A stretch of DNA of 64,000 nucleotides from Echinarachnius parma (lineage: Eukaryota > Echinodermata > Echinoidea > Clypeasteroida > Echinarachniidae), in NCBI GenBank assembly GCA_037951105.1, contig JBAMJV010008890.1, positions 62,001 to 126,000 on the forward strand. Reading direction: 5' to 3'. Numbering within the stretch: position 1 is the stretch's first letter; each line of letters begins with the position of its first letter. The position numbers and the translations under genes are program-made. Shown one piece after another: positions 11,960 to 24,181 of the stretch. The notes under the pieces were generated by a model that saw only the letters and a program-made list of their open reading frames with translations, was not told where the DNA came from and did not search any database.

Positions 11960-12835
11960 AATTACCCACGCCGATGAAATCGGCAGGGGGTTATGTAAAG
12001 GGTTCCGTATGTTTGTTTGTTTGTTTGTTTGTTTGTTTGTCTGTTTTTTTTGTTTTTTGTTTGTTTGTTTGTGTACAAGATAACTAGAGAACGGGTGAAC
12101 GGATTTGCACCAAATTTTCAGGGAATGTTTGGATAGTGACATGGAAGAATCGATTAGATTTTGGTGATGATTGGTTGACCCCTGCAAATTCTGTGGAACC
12201 TTGAAGTTTGAGTATGTATTTAATGCACGTGTGTGCCTAAATAATATCTGCACGTTATAGGCGCGGTACGGTAACCTCGCTGAATCCAATCGAGCAGCAA
12301 CTAACAAGTTTAGTCCAGGTGTGCATCGCGATCGCGCGCACGGTACCATATGTTATGGTACGGTACTTTCGATTCCGGGTTAATTAATACGGAACGGAAT
12401 TGAATTGCAACACGCTGATCTGAACTTTGAAGCGCCAAGAAATTGGTAAGTTTCCGAAAAATACATTTATTTATTTAATAATTATTATTGACCCGACACT
12501 AATGTGAAGATGAACAGATGTTCATTTTTACATATTGAATACATCTAGACTGGTTAGAATCAGGAAAATAGGGGAAAATGGATTGATTATACAAAAGTAA
12601 AACAGTGTGCAGTCTCATTGTCAATAATTTTGTACACTGCCTCGCCATGGGGCTGCCGCGCCGCAAGCAAGCGGCCTACACCCTGGCCTAGGCATTTTCA
12701 CCAAATCGTGCCTAAAACGCGCTGGTTAGCCTGCGGTAAGCAAAACAGGGTTGAGGCCGACGAAGGGGTAGAACAGGGCTAATGGGAGGCGTGGGTATGC
12801 TGACTTTGTCGGCCTTCTAGTTATGTTATAAAGTC
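11960..12835. repeat. Interspersed repeat with internal TTTG tract
   Basis: Contains a (GTTT)n tract at about 12005-12070, followed by AACGGATTTGCACCAAATTTT. The ends carry CGCCGATGAAATCGGC (about 11970) and GTCGGCC (about 12810). This looks like a decayed interspersed repeat; a related (AAAC)n-bearing repeat lies at 17655-17910. Class unknown. Confidence 0.4.
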
Positions 12836-12839
12836 ACGT

Positions 12840-13580
12840 TTTCCAGTCTAAAACTTAGTCAACGCTTTCTATGAAAAAAGAAAATATCCAAAGTTTTCTT
12901 ACAATAATTATGGTATCATTAAAATGATAAGGTGAATGGCGTAACACGGTTACAAAGCAAAGCAAATAAAGGGAACATACCCAGTGATAGCATTGTCGAA
13001 GCTTCGGCATTATAAGGGGTAGCTCAGACCGAGGGATGGAGGGGGGGGGGGGGGGGGCAATGCTTCTCATACAATGGGAGCCGAGGGTACGTGTACCAAA
13101 TCATTCTATTTCACCCGATAGAGAGGGGCTCTGAGGGGTGGGTCAGGAATACAAAAAGGGGGGTGGCATTACCCCCCCCCCCCACCCCTTGTCAGAGCTC
13201 TCCTCTACGCCTCCGCTGTGAAGCCCTTCGTAATTATAGATGAAGAAAGGACTACGCCACGGGGCAACGTGCGCTCAATGTTTCATGACTTGTGTGGGAT
13301 TACGGAAACTATGGCGGAGCGGAAAATATAAAATACATCACGATGCTTTAACTCTTAAAGGCTCGATATATTTTCCCCCTTACCAATAGTTTGTGCATTA
13401 TCTTGCGCTAGTGGCATCGGATGAGTTAACCACAGGTAGCATTGCGAAACGGTAACTTGAAGGCTTGAGGCGATGTATACGATGTTAACATGGCAATATC
13501 TTAACAAGTATGGCTCTTACAAATTATGCACAAAGAACTTAGAGGAAATTTCCCCTGTCATGGAAAACAATTATTCAGCT
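12840..13580. other. No gene; poly-G and poly-C runs
   Basis: A G run at about 13040-13057 and a C run at about 13173-13186, inverted with respect to each other. Nothing coding is seen. Confidence 0.45.
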
Positions 13581-13583
13581 TAA

Positions 13584-13962
13584 AGGGATCTAGTAACTTT
13601 GTTGACCTGTGCAAAAAGTGATGAAGGGTTGATGCAATGTATATTGTTGTTATCTCATATGTCCACAGGGTATTGTGTGAAAATTTCAAGTCAAATGGAC
13701 CTTGCATGGCCAAGTAATGAGCGAAAATGCAAAGTGATATTCACTGACTCACTGCACTCACTTTGTACACGGTAAGAAAAACTCCGGGGGAGTTTTTCTT
13801 ATCTGAATACTTCAATCGTACATATCTTTGTAACGAAAGGGAAATTTGAAAAACCGAAACCGGTCCCATGATTTTATTGTTAATACGAATACAACAAGGT
13901 ATGATGGAACCGCTAGAATTAAAATTTTATTTTGAGGATTTGGACAATGTTACTAAGTCCCT
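13584..13962 (+). mobile_element. Family B MITE copy with altered central hairpin
   Basis: Starts AGGGATCTAGTAAC after TTAA at 13580-13583 and ends ACTAAGTCCCT before TTAA at 13963-13966. The body matches other B copies except at the centre. There, the usual short hairpin (CTATCC-ACT-GGATAG) is replaced by a perfect 12-bp-stem hairpin at about 13772-13798 (AAGAAAAACTCC, loop GGG, then its complement). Non-coding. Confidence 0.85.
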
Positions 13963-13966
13963 TTAA

Positions 13967-16470
13967 AAAAGTAAACGCGTTGGTTTACCACTCGCTTTAC
14001 AAGATGAATTGCCATAATCCATCGCCCGTAGGATCCAGCAAGGCCTGTTTGATATCAATTATACGTGTAACTATAACAATGGAAGAATAAACCAGTTAAG
14101 TTATGATATCGGACGTAGCCCCGAGGCTGTAAATTTAAGATTGGCTATCCAGCTACAATGTATATTCTGGCCTAAATAATCTTTTCACTCCATGCTGCTA
14201 GCTCATAAGATTTAAATTCCAACCATAAGTCCATAACATTTCAATTACATTTGAATTTACCTAGCTGTTAAACAAAGGTATGACTACAGAGATTTGTTTT
14301 CAATTTTCAGTAAATATAATCATGATGAAGTACAAAGAAACAAATAAAAAACAATATAAGCAGGTTTGTGTTCGGATTATTGTGTATTTTACGATTGTAG
14401 GGCCTATAATAGTATGATTATCTCCAAGGAAAGAAAGTTACAGTTCTGGAATTTCGACAAAAGAAGATGACTATTGGTTTATAAAGTACATTAAAACTAT
14501 ATAACGAAGATACGTAACCTCTCCCTAAACATGGTGGCATCCAAAGTACTTAATGGTATCTTTCAATTAAAATACTGTAAATTATGAGATAGCATTGCAC
14601 TTATACTTGCTCAATAGAATTCAAGAAGACGTCCACTATTCATTCAGCGCACACATTCTTGTAGCAGAAACACGCAACTCCAAGTACTCATTATTCATTT
14701 CAATTACATGTATTACTTCACAAGATTATATTCTTCAAAGATAAACACAACTTTGAAAACCCAGGAACTACTCAAGGGTTTGATCTTTCACATTAACGGC
14801 AAATTGTTCATCTGGAATATGAATTTTGCCAAAAGCAGGAATTCGGGGTTTGGCTAGCATTAAAAAGTAATTTGTGTAATTCATTATTTCACATCACTAT
14901 GTGTAGCACGTTGAACGAACAAACAACAGTCAGAATCTAACCAAACAAAGATACACCACACATGGCAAAGCTAAGAGCAAGAAAGAAAATAGTGTCAGCA
15001 CTCGGAGCGTAGCCGGAAAGAAAAGGCGGGAACTCAACTTAACCACCACCTTTGATCTTTATAGTGTACCGTATTAACAGAAATGAATAGCATAAGCACA
15101 TTGTCTCCCCGTTAGCGTTACAAGACATCTTCCTCATGTTACATTGTGGCACCCACGGCAGAAAGCGGGTTAGCTCATCCCGTAAATTAAATTTGCACTC
15201 CATCATAAAAAAAAACAAAAAAAAAACGAAACATATTGTGAAGTGTGACAACAAAATAGGGTCCATTATAAAGGCCAACAATGATGCGTTTATCACACAA
15301 CAAGATGGTCGAGGTGTTCTGCATGGTTATGGCAAAACGCTTATTGATAAACATAACACGAAACGATAATTCTCGGTTGCTACGGTCAAATAATTAATTG
15401 ATAACCCGGCTGTAACCGAGAATCTCGCATACTCGAGACAATATTCGGGATAATTTCGCAAAACCAGAGCAATTTCAGCAAATTTAGGATAATATTTAGT
15501 TTTTATTGAACATTTTTTTATGATTGGATCTCAAGGGATCTGAAATTACGCAGGAAAAACGAGTCAACGCTCGTGGAAATGATGTTATCATGTTTACTAT
15601 GCATGTTCACACGAAAAGGCTCACAATGTGTTTAGTCACTTAGTTAAGTAGGCATCATCGCTTTGCTATCATGACGCTGAGAGCAGTTTAAGAGTGAGCA
15701 TAAATGTCATCGTGAATAAAGTAAAATGGGAAATTGGAACATTCTGGTATCATTTAGATCGAATTATCAATGTTTATTGGTTTAATCAGAACTCAGACGT
15801 GATGTGCACACGTTGAATTTGATAGAACAACTCCGTAAAACATCGAGTATAGAATTTCAATAAATGATCATCTTTTTATGATATCTTCTACATACGTAAT
15901 ATAGTAATCTAGTTTTCTTTCCAATAACGCTATTTTTAAAACTAGAACTCTTTTGATGGACCTGATTATATGACTCAATGTTAACTATTGGGGTTGACTC
16001 GCATCAGAGTTATTCTTCGAATCCGAAGATGATTCCGAGTTGACGCGTTGGGGTTATCTCGATGGTTGACAGGTGGAGAATAATAAGAATGATACCCCAG
16101 TCTCACGTGGTAAGTAATCTGTCGGGCCCGCCCAATATTGTCGCCACCAAGGATTACCAGAGTGACAGACTGATTCCAGTTTGATATCAGTCCAATTCCT
16201 AGCTGACCCCTGCTCGCTTTGATTTCCAATTTGACATAATTCAGCTTCAATTTGATCCCTTGTCTCTCTTAAATATAAAACTCAAAGTCGTTGACATGGC
16301 CCAGACATCGAGACATTCCCCGCATGCAAAATTCATCTGCATCAGTGTTCTGAGAGACGTACCAGTGGCGGAGGGGGTTGTTGGGGGCTGCCCTGAAGAG
16401 TTTTATAAGTGACAATATTCGGGAAAATGTCGCATTATCATGATTATATTTACGTTTATATACATTTTGA
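13967..16470. other. No recognised feature
   Basis: About 2.5 kb of unique-looking A+T-rich sequence. I see no coding frame with a recognisable domain, no terminal repeats and no family shared with the rest of the window. A single-copy regulatory or intronic region cannot be excluded. Confidence 0.4.
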
Positions 16471-16474
16471 CTTA

Positions 16475-16766
16475 GGGGCCTTGCAAAATAAAAACATTTC
16501 CAAACATCCAAATAAGATTTGGAAGTGGGTGCTGGGTGGGTCCAGGGCCATTTTAGATAAAAAAAATAAAACATTGGAAAACCCCCCAAAATAAAGATTT
16601 AGTGTCAAAACTACAATTTACTCGTCTCAAATTTGAGTTTTCTGTCCATGTCGGAGATAGATTAAAAAGAAAAGAAAAAAGGTTTGGGTAGGGGGGTGGG
16701 TGGGTGGGGTGAGTTCTATCCAAATTTTATTTGGATGTTTGGAATTTGTTTAATTTTGCAAGGCCC
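16475..16766. mobile_element. Foldback MITE, Harbinger-like
   Basis: About 50-bp terminal inverted repeats. Left starts GGGGCCTTGCAAAAT and continues through ATTTCCAAACATCCAAAT; right is the inverse, ending ATTTTGCAAGGCCC. TTA flanks both sides (16472-16474 and 16767-16769). A 3-bp TTA duplication and GGG terminus fit PIF/Harbinger. At ~292 bp the arms occupy about a third of the element. No coding sequence. Confidence 0.78.
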
Positions 16767-16769
16767 TTA

Positions 16770-17480
16770 AACACATAAGCTCCCATTTAATGTTGTCTTG
16801 ACTCAACAAGAATGATTATTATTCTAGAAATAGGCCACATCTCAGCCCACAGCGTATAATATTTTGGTACATATATTTGGATGGTATTGCAAGGAATATT
16901 CCAGTTCCATGTATATGTTATTCCTACGTATGCTATTGATTAGAGATTATATATTATAAATATACAATTTGTTAAAGTTTTGTCCTCACATTTTGAATTA
17001 GTCCCACGTATACCTATGGATGTATTTCATTAAACTATTACATTGTTTTGCCTACTGAACAGGCTCTGCTGAATAAATATTATGGAAATATATAAAACAA
17101 TAAAAACAAATACATCCACGTCCATATCCAAGTATATAGGACATGAGCTATGCGACGCCATCTAAGCGATCCACTATAAATTCACAATAGTTATTCCATG
17201 AATCGATCTTGTTCAAGAAAATGTCACCTTCAAGAATACCAAACCGTCATGTGTTATTCCAAATTGGTATAATTCAAAATCGTCTTTGTATGGCCTTCAA
17301 AATGAAGCTTACTTCAACTGGTGTACGTTGATATCATCTAGAAGCACTCTAAGAAAAAATGTCATGCAATACATTTTATTCTAATATTCACGAATTGGAC
17401 GAAACATTTTTTGTTATAGAAATGGACTTATGAATCGATCGTTTGAACGGAATGTGTTGCCGCCATCAATGTTAATTTGT
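16770..17480. other. No recognised feature
   Basis: A+T-rich unique-looking sequence with no coding or repeat signal. Confidence 0.4.
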
Positions 17481-17654
17481 TTGCATGTTATTTCCAGCCC
17501 CCATTATCCTACCCCTTCCATTATTCAAAGTCCATGCATGTCATCCCGCGGTTCCATGACATAAACCTCCGGCCGCCATTGCTCCAGCGAAATGCTTGGC
17601 ATCATTAATTATTCTCAGAAAATTGAAACATTATTTTGCTCTGCGACAGAATCT

Positions 17655-17910
17655 CCGCCAAAACAAAAAAAAACTAGACGCAGTGCACTCAGGGAGTGCA
17701 TACCTCCGCCAACACTCAAATTTTGATGTTTGCGTGACCTTGACCTTGCCCCTTGACTTTTTACCTTAAAAATTGAAAGGGTTATATTCTAGATGAACAC
17801 GAAGCTTCTGTAAAATTGTGCGCAGGAGACGAACAAACAAACAAACAAACAAACGGGACCGAAAACATAACCTCCTCCAACTTCGTTGGCGGGGGTAATA
17901 ATATCCGTAG
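17655..17910. repeat. Interspersed repeat with AAAC tract
   Basis: Starts around GACGCAGTGCACTCAGGG, contains GCATACCTCCGCCAA and (AAAC)n at about 17833-17855, and ends with CCTCCAACTTCGTTGGCG and GGGGGTAATAA, which has a short palindrome (CCAAC...GTTGG). I recognise it as a common type of dispersed repeat but cannot assign it to a class. Confidence 0.5.
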
Positions 17911-18335
17911 ACAAAATGTCCGCGCGACAAAATTAATGCTCTGGCGACAAAGCCTCTGCGCGAGATACTGTCGAGGAGCAAAAGTCATTGTCAGCAAATG
18001 TTATTGTCAAGGATCAAGTGTCATATTCATGGAACAAACATCGAAATAAGCATTATGTCGTAGGACTAGGAGCAATTGAGTCCGGAGTATTTGTCGCATC
18101 ACCAATCACGTATATATCAAGAGAGTACCAAAGCCTAATATATCAATATGTGCTTGTAAACATGGCTTATATTTGGCCATGAACCTAGAGTAAGCGTTGC
18201 AAATTGGACGAAATTAATGTATTATTCCAATTTAAAACACATTTTAACTCTTAAATTGGTTTGTAGACAAACGAATGCCGCCGTCAATCGAGCGATATCA
18301 GCGCGCTATTTTGTTTTCCAGTTTGGCATCATTAA

Positions 18336-18833
18336 AGGGGTAGTTCAGATTTGGTATAGAGGGCACTGCACGAAATAATTTGTTTGTGAGATAATGAAAA
18401 TCTGAGTGTAAAATTTGAAAGAGCATACAAATTTAATGGCAGAATAAACTTTATTTGATCAAAATCGGTTCAGAAACGGCTGAAATATCAATAAATATAT
18501 CCGATCAGAATAAATCTGGGGCCCAGATTTATTCAATGATTTTTCATTTTTTTTTTAGATAGTTGTTGATGATCTCTCTATTTAATCATTATTTCAACAA
18601 AACATTACATGCGTAATTTTGTATGAAAAATGGTTGAAATTAATGTTTTTTTTGAAAGCACCCTCTTGTGTTTTAACGGCTCTTTTTGAATGATAACAGG
18701 CTTTTTACTTAGTTGTTTGTAATTGTCTCTACATTTCGAGCATGGTGGAGTTATAACTATTAGTTTGTAATGTTGTTGTGCAGGTTTTGGTTACTAAAGC
18801 TCAGCCTTACCAAAACATTACTGTACTACCCCT
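18336..18833 (-). mobile_element. Family A MITE copy
   Basis: Flanked by TTAA at 18332-18335 and 18834-18837, with termini AGGGGTAGTTCAGATTTGGT and the complement of AGGGGTAGTACAGTAATGTT. Shares the body of the other A copies (GAGGGCACT, TTTATTTGATCAAAATCGGT, the central GGGGCCC palindrome). Non-coding, about 500 bp. It lies inverted relative to the copy at 19881-20414. TTAA and AGGGG suggest a Kolobok-like non-autonomous element. Confidence 0.85.
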
Positions 18834-18837
18834 TTAA

Positions 18838-19876
18838 ACTTCAATCGTTTTTTTCATTGTCTATTCGAATAAAAGTCACATATCTAATGAATACTGTCCT
18901 TCAAATGCATGGATATGACCTAGAAATAACGAATATGCATTCCAATCCAAACTGACGTACATGAATTTGACATATAGATAATTTGGGGAAACATTTTGAA
19001 TGCCCATGAAATGGCTCGCAGAGGAATGTCTGCCTGCTATATCAATGCGCTAGTGATTTTCTTTTTGACATCATTAAAATTCCATCTTTCGGTCCTATCC
19101 TTGGCCCTTTTCTATTGAAACGGTACTACAAATCCAACGTTTGCCATCTGCATGTACGCCAACAAGACCTAAATAAATAATACGATAAGTAATTAATATA
19201 GCGCGTTTCTATCTCAAATCCGCTCTCATGGATAAACGGAGTAAGAGTTTATATGCAAAACCTATAAACACCATTTTTGTTACTGCTTAGATAAAGGCAC
19301 CATAATAACACAACGTATTGGATTTTAAATGATTGTTATACTCGTTGCATATCACAGCATATGTTTGAAGATATGATTCAAAGTATCATATATGTTTTTT
19401 AATTGCTTTTCAGCAGGTTTATTCGCAGTTATCAACATTAAATTTTTTCTTTCTTTTTCCGTATCGTGTTTTTGTTTTTGGTCTAAATCCTTCATACGTA
19501 AGAGTTGAAGTGCTTATAATCAAATAGTCAAAGTTAAACAACTCTAAAGCAAACTCTAAAGTGGGTTATCCTTGTTACATCTGACGTTTCATGATTATGA
19601 CGACTTTCAGCGAGGACGGATTTGGTCTCACTGCACGGAACAACCGTCAACGCAGAGACTGACGTCTGGCCAATACAATCGATAAGAATCTAAATTATCC
19701 CACTGAACTCGCTGTACTTTTTTTTTAGGTAATATGAAAATGGTTTAATTTTGCAGCATGAATTAATTATATTCGGGATAGAGAAATTCACGTGGCTATC
19801 GATATTAGGTATTATAATGATGTTATTTTGATTCAAATTAGGTGAATTTCCCCTCCCTGAACAAGTATTTTTAGAC
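18838..19876. other. No recognised feature
   Basis: Unique-looking sequence. Weak similarity among the stretches near 17598, 18325 and 19065 (GGCATCATTAA) hints at a very decayed repeat, but I cannot define units. Confidence 0.35.
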
Positions 19877-19880
19877 TTAA

Positions 19881-20414
19881 AGGGGTAGTTTAGTTTTGGT
19901 AAGGCTGAACTTTAGTAGCCAAAACCTACACAGTAACATTATAAACTAATAGTTATAACTCCACCATGCTCGAAAGGTATACAAAATTACAAACGACTAA
20001 GTAAAAAGCCTGTTATCATTCAAAAAGAGTCATTAAAACACAAGAGGGCGCTTTTTAAAAAGGCATTGGTTTCAACCATTTCCATACAAAATTATGCATG
20101 TGATGTTTTATTGATATAATGATTAAATAGCGAGATCATCAACAACTATTTAAAAAACGCTTTTGAAAATTTTTGAAAAAGTGCAAGCATTTTTTGATTT
20201 TTTCTAAAAATCATCTAATTATTTGGGCCCCAAATAATTATAAGATCAGATATATTTATTGATATTTCAGCCGTTTCTGGGTCGATTTTGACCAAATAAA
20301 GTTTATTCTGCCATTAAAATTGCATGTTCTCTCAAATTCGACACTCAGTTTTTCATTACCTCACAAAAAAATTGTGATGTGCAGCGCCCTCTCTACCAAA
20401 ACTAAACTACCCCT
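19881..20414 (+). mobile_element. Family A MITE copy
   Basis: Flanked by TTAA at 19877-19880 and 20415-20418. Termini AGGGGTAGTTTAGTTTTGGT and the inverse complement at 20390-20414 are near-perfect over about 24 bp. The centre is the palindrome TTATTTGGGCCCCAAATAA. About 534 bp, no coding capacity. One of the two best-preserved A copies, with 41510-42044. Confidence 0.9.
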
Positions 20415-20744
20415 TTAATATGTGTTTTTTTAAATCACACACATAATCTTGTACGTCTAGATGACGCTCCACAAATTGAAATACGTCATTATAGTTGGAA
20501 TGTTCAATTAGTGATACACATCCATTCATTCAAAATGAATGTAGTATACGATGCATCTTTGCTTAATCTGTTTCAGAAACGGATTTTTCTTCTACATTTT
20601 ATTTGTTTATTGTCAACACCTGGCCGCGGATGACATGCATGGACTTTGAATAATGGAAGAGGTAGGATAATATAATGGGGGCTAGAAATAACGTGCAAAC
20701 AATGTAGCTAACATGTTTTTTTTTTTGCCTTCGACCATGTTTAA

Positions 20745-21091
20745 AGGGATCTAGTAACATTGTCCAAATCCTCAAAATCCAATTGGAATTTTAGCGGTCC
20801 CCTTTACCTTGTTGTATTTGTATTAACAATAGAAGCATTGGAAAGGTTTCGATTGTTACGATTGCAGTGTTCAGATGTTAAACTATCCACTGGATAGTCG
20901 TAACCGTGTACAACGTCAGAGCAATGAGTTAGTGAATATCACTTTGCATTTTTGCTCAATACTCGGCCATATAACGTCCATTTAACTTGAATTTTCACAT
21001 TATACCCAGTGGACATATCAGATAACAACAATATACATTGTATCAACCATTCATCATTTTTTGCACATGTCAACAAAGATACTAGATCCAT
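20745..21091 (-). mobile_element. Family B MITE copy
   Basis: Flanked by TTAA at 20741-20744 and 21092-21095; termini AGGGATCTAGTAAC and the complement of TGGATCTAGTATC. The central hairpin CTATCC-ACT-GGATAG lies near 20883-20898. About 347 bp, non-coding, and the best reference for the region interrupted by the LINE at 826. Confidence 0.9.
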
Positions 21092-21095
21092 TTAA

Positions 21096-21582
21096 CACGT
21101 AGTACTCGTCCTGTAGCCAATGTCGGATTTGGATCTGACAAGTCTTGATCATGCTTGTCAGTATTAGATGGTAAAATAAATGACTATATGGTTTCAAAGA
21201 ATATGCTCGCTCCCCCGTGATATAGTAATATCTCGTATACATGGTATATAATCATGGTATCATAAGTTCATGCCTCTGTATCTATCTGTAACATACTTGT
21301 CAGTATAAGATGGTAACAAGAAAATGTCTGTAAGATTGAAAGTTAAACAGATATAAAGATATACAAATAATAAGTTTCCTTCTCTAAACCGTTATATCAA
21401 AATATACCGTATAATAATAATGACACCATAAGTTACATGCCTCTTTAAGAATCTGTTTAGTAGACAATTCGAAACATACCTTGAAATATCATGTTTGCTT
21501 TCATAGATTATGCGAGGTGATTACGTAACCGTTGTGAATGACGTCATAACTTCGTATAATACGTATAGAGAGTCCTTCATCG
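21096..21582. other. No recognised feature
   Basis: A+T-rich. CTTGTCAGTATNAGATGGTAA occurs twice (near 21156 and 21296) as a short direct repeat. Nothing coding. Confidence 0.4.
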
Positions 21583-22169
21583 TAATGCTACGGTCACAAC
21601 TCAGAGCGGCGACCGGTCGATTTGTAGCCTGCTCGGTCGCCGCTGGAATTTAGGCATCGCCCAACGATTTTGGGGAAGTCGAGCAGGCTGTAGAGCCCCA
21701 GCGGTGCCTGGGCGGTGCCCTGTCGGTGTCCCACCGGTCACCGGTCAATTTTTAGGTCACAACTGGGCTAAATTAGGGAGTTTCTCCGCGCGGCGTCCCG
21801 GCAGTGACCGACCGATGACCCACCGGTTCCCGAGCGGTCTCCCACCGGTCACCGGCTGATTCTTAAGAAATCGCCCGGCGACCGGCGGGTCACCTGTAGG
21901 TGTCCCGTAGGCGTACCGGCGGCGACCCGCCGGGCTCCGCCGGGAATTTATCACGGGCAACCTGGGTTCCGTACATATGGCGTTCGATGGTAAATGTGAA
22001 AGTTTACCTGCAGTACTTTATAATGTTTGATAATTATACAACCTTGTATTTGTTTGTAACCAAAAGTGCGCAAGCGGGCGAGAAACATTACGGTAATTGC
22101 CTTGTTTGTATGATTTGTCACCTGAAAAAGAAATTCATGATGTGCCAAGTAAATCAAGCCTAATAGTAT

Positions 22170-22900
22170 TAAAGGAGGGGTGCAATCCCGGCTTTGATTC
22201 AGGTTTATAGCTTTAAATATGCGCCTTTATTGATATACCACCCTCTTTTTTTCAAAGAAATCCTAAGTTGGGAAAAAAAGGTAAATTTCATGCAACTTTT
22301 TTGCTTTATTACGCATCGGCGTTCCATGCTCCTAAAAAAAGTCATTTATAGCAGAGCGGAAATGTGCGCACGTGTCACCCGATTCATGACATCACATGCA
22401 GACCGCAACGCGGAGGAATGTGCATTGTTTACATGCAGAGCCTATGACTTGCTTGTAAAACAAACTCGTTTTTGCTTGTAAATTGAGGTTTTACTGAAAA
22501 TGCTTAAGAATTGCTAAGAAATGAATTGTAGCAGGATGCAGCTACACATCTGAGTGTATATTGTCCCATGATATAAACCTGAACAAATGTTTGCAAATAT
22601 TGAAACAAATGGAAATAATATCTCTGTGTCAACGTGAGTATTGTACTCAGCGTGTACGTCTATGACCGAGCTAAACTGCGATTGCCTGCAGGTGACGTCA
22701 CAAAGATGACGTCATTTTTTGTTCGCCCGGGACTCAGTTTTTTTACGGGGGTTCCGAAAGAGAATTTACAAGTTGATTTTTTTATTTTACCGGGTTTTCC
22801 CACGAGGAAAATATGTTTGTATTAGTAATCTTCATGAAAATCTACCTTAGATACAGTAAAACCCAATTTTGAGGCAGTTTTCTTGTCACCATACCTTTAA
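22170..22900. mobile_element. Candidate TTAA-flanked MITE
   Basis: Begins TTAAAGGAGGGGTGCAATCC and ends with the complement of TTAAAGGTATGGTGACAAGA. The ends match only partly, so terminal repeats are weak. Contains a TGACGTCA-like pair near 22691-22711. Non-coding. Low confidence, based on size, TTAA and partial symmetry. Confidence 0.35.
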
Positions 22901-23107
22901 CTGAATTTACACTGATCTTTCCTTGTACCTTATTCTTTTTTTTCTTTTTTTTAATGAAGAGTCTTTAATTTGCAGTAAAGTTAAAATGTAAGACTAGTGG
23001 GGTGTATTCTGAAAACCAGTTTAAGTTCAAATTAGCTTAAAATTGTATCTACGTCATACATGTATCTCCGTCACTAAAATATGTTTTCGCAAGTCGCTAT
23101 TCCTTAA

Positions 23108-23623
23108 AGTGATGCCTGTAAAGTGTCTAACTCCACAAAAAATACTTGGAGCTTCCTCGTTTCTCTTCTGCCGTGTTGTTTAGCTTATGGTAAGAGAAGA
23201 ATAAAATAGGGTTAGATTTTTTCAAATGTCCCTTTGGTATGAAGATAATTATCATTGAAAATAATTATTTCAAAACCGTTGATAGTCGTAGCTAAACGCG
23301 TCCGCATTGCAGCACGTGTGGCGGCGTGGGAACATTCCGGAGATTGAACTTTGAACGCGAATTCCATGAATTCTGTACTACGTCTGTAAACATACACGGG
23401 TGCGAATATCTCAAACGGCTGATTATTCCTGTGACAATGTATGGCAGACCAGTATTCGGTGATAAAATATGAACTCAATATTCGTTTTTTTCACTAGGTA
23501 AACAGTGTTCGTTTTCTTTCAAACTTTCACAAATCTTTCAATTGTATTTTACAATGATATTGATATACGATTGCAGTCTCAAATGTCTTTTTGTGCAATA
23601 TCTGACACTTTACAGGTATCACT
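23108..23623 (+). mobile_element. Family C MITE copy, diverged
   Basis: TTAA at 23104-23107 and 23624-23627. The left end carries CTGTAAAGTGTCTAACTCCA and the right end TGACACTTTACAGGTATCACT. Contains the family block CTTATGGTAAGAGAAGAATA. Longer (about 516 bp) than other C copies (about 360 bp) because the centre is different. It shares its right TTAA with the adjacent family A copy. Confidence 0.82.
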
Positions 23624-23627
23624 TTAA

Positions 23628-24181
23628 AGGGATAGTTGAGTTCTGGTAAGGAGAGTACAGTTTTGGTGAAACTGAATTTTAGTAACCAAAACCTGCATCA
23701 TTAGACTACAAACTAATAAGTAGTTATTCTAGAAGGGAACACAATATTACATATGACTTAGTAAAGATCATGTTATCATTCAAAAAGAGCCGTTAAAACG
23801 TCAGAGTGCGCTCTCTAAACACTCATCGGTTTCAACCATTTTGAATACAATATTGTGCATGTGATTCTTTGTGGAAATAGTGATTAGATAGAGAAATAAC
23901 CAACAACTATTTAAATACCTATTTTGTTACTTTTTGAAAAGAGGAAGCATTTTTTTGAATTTTTAACGGCTGGTTCAAAATTATTGAAGTGTGGGGCCCC
24001 ACATTTATTACAAATGACTATGATTATGGATATTTCAGCCGTTTCTGAACCGATTTTGATCAAATAAAGTTTATTCTGTCATTAAATTATTGTGCTCTTT
24101 AAAATTTTTCACTCAGTTTTTCATTATCTCACAAAAAATCATTGTGTGTAGCGCCCTCTCTACCAAATCTCAATTATCCCT
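23628..24181 (+). mobile_element. Family A MITE copy
   Basis: TTAA at 23624-23627 (shared with the C copy) and 24182-24185. Termini AGGGATAGTTGAGTTCTGGT and CAATTATCCCT. There is an extra TGGTAAGGAGAGTACAGTTT near 23643, as if the left terminus was partly duplicated. Central TGTGGGGCCCCACA palindrome. Non-coding. Confidence 0.85.

Larger units (their letters stand above)
17481..20700. repeat. Inverted repeat pair with 3.1-kb interior
   Basis: A ~71-bp segment at 17481-17551, containing CCATTATTCAAAGTCCATGC, recurs inverted at about 20623-20700. The interior holds two family A copies that are also inverted relative to each other. The rest of the interior does not pair by eye. It may be the ends of one large element or the relic of an inverted duplication. 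Confidence 0.65.

Noticed and set aside
13772..13798. Rho-independent terminator
   Set aside because: The hairpin looks like one, but it lies in the centre of a eukaryotic MITE with no bacterial gene context.
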